NCBI RefSeq assembly: GCF_004364865.1
Contig: NZ_SOAU01000001.1
Location: 4,682,001-4,746,000, forward strand
Reading direction: 5' to 3'
Length of the DNA stretch: 64,000 bases
Source of the DNA: Ilumatobacter fluminis
GTDB taxonomy: Bacteria; Actinomycetota; Acidimicrobiia; Acidimicrobiales; Ilumatobacteraceae
Shown in pieces: positions 60,535 to 64,000 of this stretch. Position 1 is the stretch's first letter, and every line of letters starts with the position of its first letter. Below the pieces are notes generated by a model, which saw only the letters and a program-made list of their open reading frames with translations, did not search any database and was not told where the DNA came from. Position numbers and translations under genes: made by a program.

Positions 60535-61671
60535 TCAGCGCAAGACCTCGCGAAGCGTGAGGCGGCGCCCCGTCCTCACGATGGCCCGCCGGAAGACGAT
60601 TGCACCGATCCGTGCGGCAGCGAACACGGTGGCGTAGAGCAGGACGGCGGAGAGGGTGTACTCGACGATCGAACCGGCCTCGACCGCGACCCGGTACGGC
60701 ACGACCATCGGCGACGTCAGCGGGAAATAGGCGAGCACGGTGCCGAGCGTCGAGTCACCCGCCGACAGGGCGGCGAGATAGCCGACGACCAGGATCATCG
60801 TCAGCGGCACCACGACCGAGCCCGCTTCCTCCTGGCGCGACACCAGTGAGCCCATCGCGCCGGCGAGCGTGAGGAACAGGGCGAGCCCGCCGATGAACCA
60901 GATCGACGATGCGAGCAGGGTCTCCATCAGGCCGGACGGGAGGTCGCCGCCGACGGCGAACTTCACGACGACCGGCGTCGCCGCTGCCGTCAGGGTGAGC
61001 AATCCGATGCAGCCGACGCCGATGACCTTGCCGAACAACAGCGATCGGGGCGGCACGATCGCCAGCAGCACCTCGCTGACCCGGTTGGCCTTCTCGACCG
61101 CGACACCGCTCGCGACCTGCGACGTGAGGATGACCGTGAGGAGATACAGCACCATGCTGATGAGGAACGCCGACGCCTGCTTCTCGCCACGTTCGGCGTC
61201 GACCGGCTCGATCGACGGAGCCGCCGACGCGAACGCCTCGCGCACCTCGGCCGGATCGATCCCGGCGTCGGTCAGACGATCGGCCACGACGCGATCGGCC
61301 ACGACGCCGGCGACGACGTCGACCAAGACCGAGTTCTCGTCTTCCACGACCAGGACCGGTCGTGGCGCGATCACCACGCCGACGTCGACCTCTTCGGCGG
61401 CGATCGCGTCGGCGATGTCGTTGCGGTCGACGCCGACGGAGACCTCGAGTCGCGGGTCGTCGACCGCTTCGAGTGCTTCGGCGAGCCCGAGATCGTCGTC
61501 GCCGACGATCATGACCCGATCGTTGTCGTCGCCGTCGGGCAACACCTCGGGCAGCAGCACCAGGGTGAGCGACCCGAGGAAGGTCAGCAACACCAGCGCC
61601 CAGATCCCCTTGCGGCGCGCCGCCTCGCGCACCTCGCGTTCGATCACGAGACGGGTGGTCCGGGCGCTCAC
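60535..61671 (-). CDS. ABC-2 permease, NatB type
   Basis: A 378-residue permease. TM1 is at ~23-43 (IWALVLLTFLGSLTLVLLPEVL), followed by an extracytoplasmic domain (~45-170) and five C-terminal helices with the NatB-like motif VEKANRVSEVLLAIVPPRSLLFGKVIGVG and a glutamate-containing GSLVSRQEEAGSVVVPLTMI. Relatives export sodium ions or peptides; the substrate here is unknown. GTG 61671 overlaps the ATPase stop by 4 nt (GTGA). Confidence 0.87.
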   Translation of the reverse strand: MSARTTRLVIEREVREAARRKGIWALVLLTFLGSLTLVLLPEVLPDGDDNDRVMIVGDDDLGLAEALEAVDDPRLEVSVGVDRNDIADAIAAEEVDVGVVIAPRPVLVVEDENSVLVDVVAGVVADRVVADRLTDAGIDPAEVREAFASAAPSIEPVDAERGEKQASAFLISMVLYLLTVILTSQVASGVAVEKANRVSEVLLAIVPPRSLLFGKVIGVGCIGLLTLTAAATPVVVKFAVGGDLPSGLMETLLASSIWFIGGLALFLTLAGAMGSLVSRQEEAGSVVVPLTMILVVGYLAALSAGDSTLGTVLAYFPLTSPMVVPYRVAVEAGSIVEYTLSAVLLYATVFAAARIGAIVFRRAIVRTGRRLTLREVLR

Positions 61672-62600
61672 TGCCGTCCCCCTTCGATCGCGTCCTCGAC
61701 CGGGTCGACCGTCGTCCGGCCGGTCGCCGCCAGGAAGAGCTCGGACAGGGTCGGTGCCTCGACGCCGAAGTCGGTGATCGGGGCGTGCTGGCGCACTGCG
61801 TCGAGCACGTCGGCAGCATCGGTGACGGGCGGGAGCAGCAGTCGCGAACCTCGCGCCGACCGTTCGATCCGGTCGATGTCGAACCTCGACACCCAGCCGT
61901 CGTCGACCGGCGCGTCGACACGGAGGTAGCGATCGGAGCTCGCCGAGCGCAGGTCGGCGAGCCGACCACGGAGGACGACCTGACCGCGATCGATCATCAC
62001 GATCGACTCGCACAGATGCTCCACGAGATCGAGTTGATGACTCGAGAACACCAGATGACCGCCGCCGTCGACGTGGCGACGGATCACGTCCGACAAGAAT
62101 TCGACGGCGGTCGGGTCGAGCCCGGCGAATGGTTCGTCGAGCACGAGCAGGTCGGGCGTGTGCACCATCGCCACCGCGAGCTGGACCCGCTGCGACATGC
62201 CGCCCGAGAGGTCGCGGATCGGGTCGTTCGCTCGTTCGGACAGCCCGAGTCGCTCGAGCAGGTCGTCGGCGCGCTCGCCTGCGTCGCGACGGTCGATGCC
62301 GTAGAGCCGCGCGATCCAGACCAGGTGGTCGTGCACCCGCATCTCGCGATAGAGGCCACGCTCCTGGGGCATGTAGCCCCACCGACGGCGGTCGTCGGCG
62401 CCCACCGGCCGTCCGTTCCACTCGACCGAGCCGCCGTCGGGGTCGAGCACCCCGAAGACGATCCGCATCAAGGTGGTCTTGCCGGCACCGTTCGGTCCGA
62501 GGAGGCCGACGATCGTGCCGGGCGGCACGTCGAGGTCGACACCGTCGAGCACGCGCCGCTGTTCGAACGCCTGGACGATCCCGCGTACAGCCAAGGTCAC
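61668..62600 (-). CDS. ABC transporter ATP-binding protein, NatA type
   Basis: A 310-residue nucleotide-binding subunit: Walker A GPNGAGKTT (~36-44), Q-loop YMPQERGLYREM, signature LSGGMSQRVQLA, Walker B LLVLDEPFAGLDP, H-loop SSHQL. The C-terminal ~90 residues are the DUF4162-like regulatory extension common in NatA (ITDFGVEAPTLSELFLAATG). GTG start; CAGGGT lies 6 nt before it, a weak leaderless element. It forms a two-gene operon with the permease. Confidence 0.9.
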   Translation of the reverse strand: MTLAVRGIVQAFEQRRVLDGVDLDVPPGTIVGLLGPNGAGKTTLMRIVFGVLDPDGGSVEWNGRPVGADDRRRWGYMPQERGLYREMRVHDHLVWIARLYGIDRRDAGERADDLLERLGLSERANDPIRDLSGGMSQRVQLAVAMVHTPDLLVLDEPFAGLDPTAVEFLSDVIRRHVDGGGHLVFSSHQLDLVEHLCESIVMIDRGQVVLRGRLADLRSASSDRYLRVDAPVDDGWVSRFDIDRIERSARGSRLLLPPVTDAADVLDAVRQHAPITDFGVEAPTLSELFLAATGRTTVDPVEDAIEGGRQ

Positions 62601-62680
62601 CGCGACACCCTGCCAGGAAACCGGGCTCGATCCGACGCGGGGCCGAAACCCACGAGTCGATCTCGTTGGCTACCGCGCGG

Positions 62681-62686
62681 TAACCT
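62681..62686 (+). promoter_or_regulatory. leaderless TAACCT -10 element
   Basis: TAACCT ends 6 nt before ATG 62693 of the thiolase gene. Confidence 0.65.
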
Positions 62687-62692
62687 CGGCCC

Positions 62693-63874
62693 ATGTCTGG
62701 TTCCGTCATCGTTGCCGGCGCTCGTACCCCGATCGGGAAGATGTCGGGCGCCCTCACCTCACTCTCGGCTGCCGAGCTCGGCGGCCACGCCATCTCGGCC
62801 GCTCTCGAACGTGCGGGCGTGAGCCCCGACCAGGTCGACCACGTCATCATGGGTCAGGTGCTCATGGCCGGTCAGGGCCAGGTTCCCGCCCGCCAGGCGG
62901 CGGTCAACGCCGGTATCCCGATGCGGGTGCCGTCGGTGAACATCAACAAGGTGTGTCTGTCGGGCCTCAACTCGATCTACCTGGCGCACCAGATGATCGC
63001 CTCGGGTGACGCGGACATCGTCGTCGCCGGCGGCATGGAGTCGATGACGAACGCGCCCTACCTCGCTCGCGGCGCCCGTGGCGGCTTCCGCTACGGCAAC
63101 GTCGAACTCGAGGATGCGATCATCCGTGACGGTCTCTGGTGTGCGTTCGATGCTTGCCTGATGGGCACCGCCACCGACGGCTACAGCGCCGGCATCACCC
63201 GCCAGCAGATGGACGAGGTCGCCGCTGCGTCGCACGAACGTGCCGCCACCGCCACCAAGGACGGCGTCCTCGCCGACGAGATCGCCCCGATCTCGATCCC
63301 GCAGCGCAAGGGAGATCCGGTGCTCGTCGAACACGACGAGGGCGTGCGACCCGGCACCACCGCCGACAGCCTCGGCAAGCTCCGCCCGGCGTTCGTCGAC
63401 GACGGCACCATCACCGCCGGCAATGCCTCGCAGATCTCCGACGGCGGCTCCGCCGTGGTGATGATGTCGCAGCGCGCCGCTGCCGAGTGCGGTGTCGATC
63501 CGCTCGGCGAGGTCGTCAGCTACGGCATGGTCGCCGGACCCGACAACCCGTCGCTCAACCTGCAGCCGGCCAACGCCATCCGCGCCGCGCTCGCCAAGAC
63601 CGACCTGTCGATCGGCGACATCAGCGTGTTCGAACTCAACGAGGCGTTCGCCGCCGTCGGCATTGCCTCGGCCGACGATCTGGGCATCTCGCTCGACGTC
63701 GTCAACCCGAACGGTGGTGCGATCGCCCTCGGTCACCCGATCGGCATGAGCGGCAACCGACTGGCGCTGACGCTGCTGCACGAGCTGCGTCGTCGCGGCG
63801 GCGGTGTCGGTGCTGCGGCGCTGTGCGGCGGTGGCGGTCAGGGTGATGCGCTGATCGTGCGCGCCAACGGCTGA
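62693..63874 (+). CDS. acetyl-CoA C-acetyltransferase (thiolase II)
   Basis: A 393-residue biosynthetic-type thiolase that condenses two acetyl-CoA to acetoacetyl-CoA. Catalytic residues are Cys88 (NKVCLSGLNS), His348 (NPNGGAIALGHPIG) and Cys378 (ALCGGGGQGDA), matching the Zoogloea enzyme's positions almost exactly. In an organism with Ccr it can supply the acetoacetyl-CoA that leads to crotonyl-CoA, so it and ccr at 56.9 kb plausibly share a pathway. The ATG is 6 nt after TAACCT. Confidence 0.95.
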   Translation: MSGSVIVAGARTPIGKMSGALTSLSAAELGGHAISAALERAGVSPDQVDHVIMGQVLMAGQGQVPARQAAVNAGIPMRVPSVNINKVCLSGLNSIYLAHQMIASGDADIVVAGGMESMTNAPYLARGARGGFRYGNVELEDAIIRDGLWCAFDACLMGTATDGYSAGITRQQMDEVAAASHERAATATKDGVLADEIAPISIPQRKGDPVLVEHDEGVRPGTTADSLGKLRPAFVDDGTITAGNASQISDGGSAVVMMSQRAAAECGVDPLGEVVSYGMVAGPDNPSLNLQPANAIRAALAKTDLSIGDISVFELNEAFAAVGIASADDLGISLDVVNPNGGAIALGHPIGMSGNRLALTLLHELRRRGGGVGAAALCGGGGQGDALIVRANG

Positions 63875-63902
63875 AGCCCTTAACGGGGGTCGTGTTCGGT
63901 GT

Positions 63903-63924
63903 CGATCACCCGTCCGGGTGATCG
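63903..63924 (+). terminator. thiolase terminator
   Basis: A 9-bp stem CGATCACCC/GGGTGATCG with loop GTCC, 28 nt after the stop. TTGACA at 63984-63989 near the edge may be the -35 of a gene beyond the window. Confidence 0.65.
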
Positions 63925-64000
63925 GCGTCGGTGCGGCGTCAGATCTTCCGGCGCTTTTTGACCGCCGTTTGACGTGCAAACGGTTGACACCCGTTCGTCA

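Overview
The window is about 70% G+C with strong third-position GC bias. It carries the origin-proximal order dnaN, recF, a DUF721/DciA gene, gyrB, gyrA, a DUF3566 gene and tRNA-Ile, which is typical of Actinobacteria. Crotonyl-CoA carboxylase/reductase, many secreted proteins with PLTPAR-type modules, Asp-rich linkers and partner-switching sigma regulation suggest the class Acidimicrobiia, close to Ilumatobacter. The taxon is inference from gene content; there is no rRNA gene to test it. I see no insertion sequence, prophage or CRISPR array.

Layout. 1-21.4 kb: replication and topology genes (dnaN end, recF, dciA, gyrB, gyrA, DUF3566, tRNA-Ile) interrupted by a 1,936-residue secreted repeat protein, a second secreted protein, yqeY, an AAE-type transporter and a diadenylate-cyclase-domain protein. 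21.4-33.5 kb: an arylsulfotransferase-like lipoprotein, an S9 peptidase, a non-coding hairpin array (26.5-27.3 kb), a soluble MgtE_N/CBS protein coupled to a DUF1003 membrane protein, and a five-gene minus-strand operon of small-molecule enzymes and an MFS exporter. 33.7-51.2 kb: a stress-response district. It holds CsbD, a molybdopterin oxidoreductase, a MerA-like flavoprotein operon, a complete partner-switching set (STAS antagonist, CHASE3/PPM phosphatase, anti-sigma factor, SigB/SigF-type sigma), small membrane and soluble proteins, a sortase with a likely surface substrate, an ABC export trio, a phospholipase-D-type cardiolipin synthase, a LuxR regulator with an ATPase, and Dps. 51.3-64 kb: lactone oxidase, GNAT, a lipoprotein protease that seems to start at CTG, a DNA methyltransferase with an unexplained C-terminal domain, crotonyl-CoA reductase with a divergent TetR regulator and two operators, a GT-C glycosyltransferase, a NatAB-type ABC pair and a thiolase.

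Two regulatory patterns link the window. First, eight starts (seven within 33.7-49.4 kb and dps at 50.6 kb) are preceded by GTTT-N15/16-(G/T)GGTA(C/G), the SigB/SigF promoter form; the sigma gene sits among them, so this looks like a clustered regulon of the local stress sigma factor. A ninth, weaker match lies before the diadenylate-cyclase-domain gene. Second, about fifteen genes that begin transcription units lack a Shine-Dalgarno sequence and instead carry TANNNT 6-8 nt before the start codon, the signature of leaderless mRNAs. Downstream genes are mostly joined by 4-nt ATGA/GTGA or 1-nt TGATG overlaps. Start sites were chosen with these patterns, so many differ from the longest open frame.
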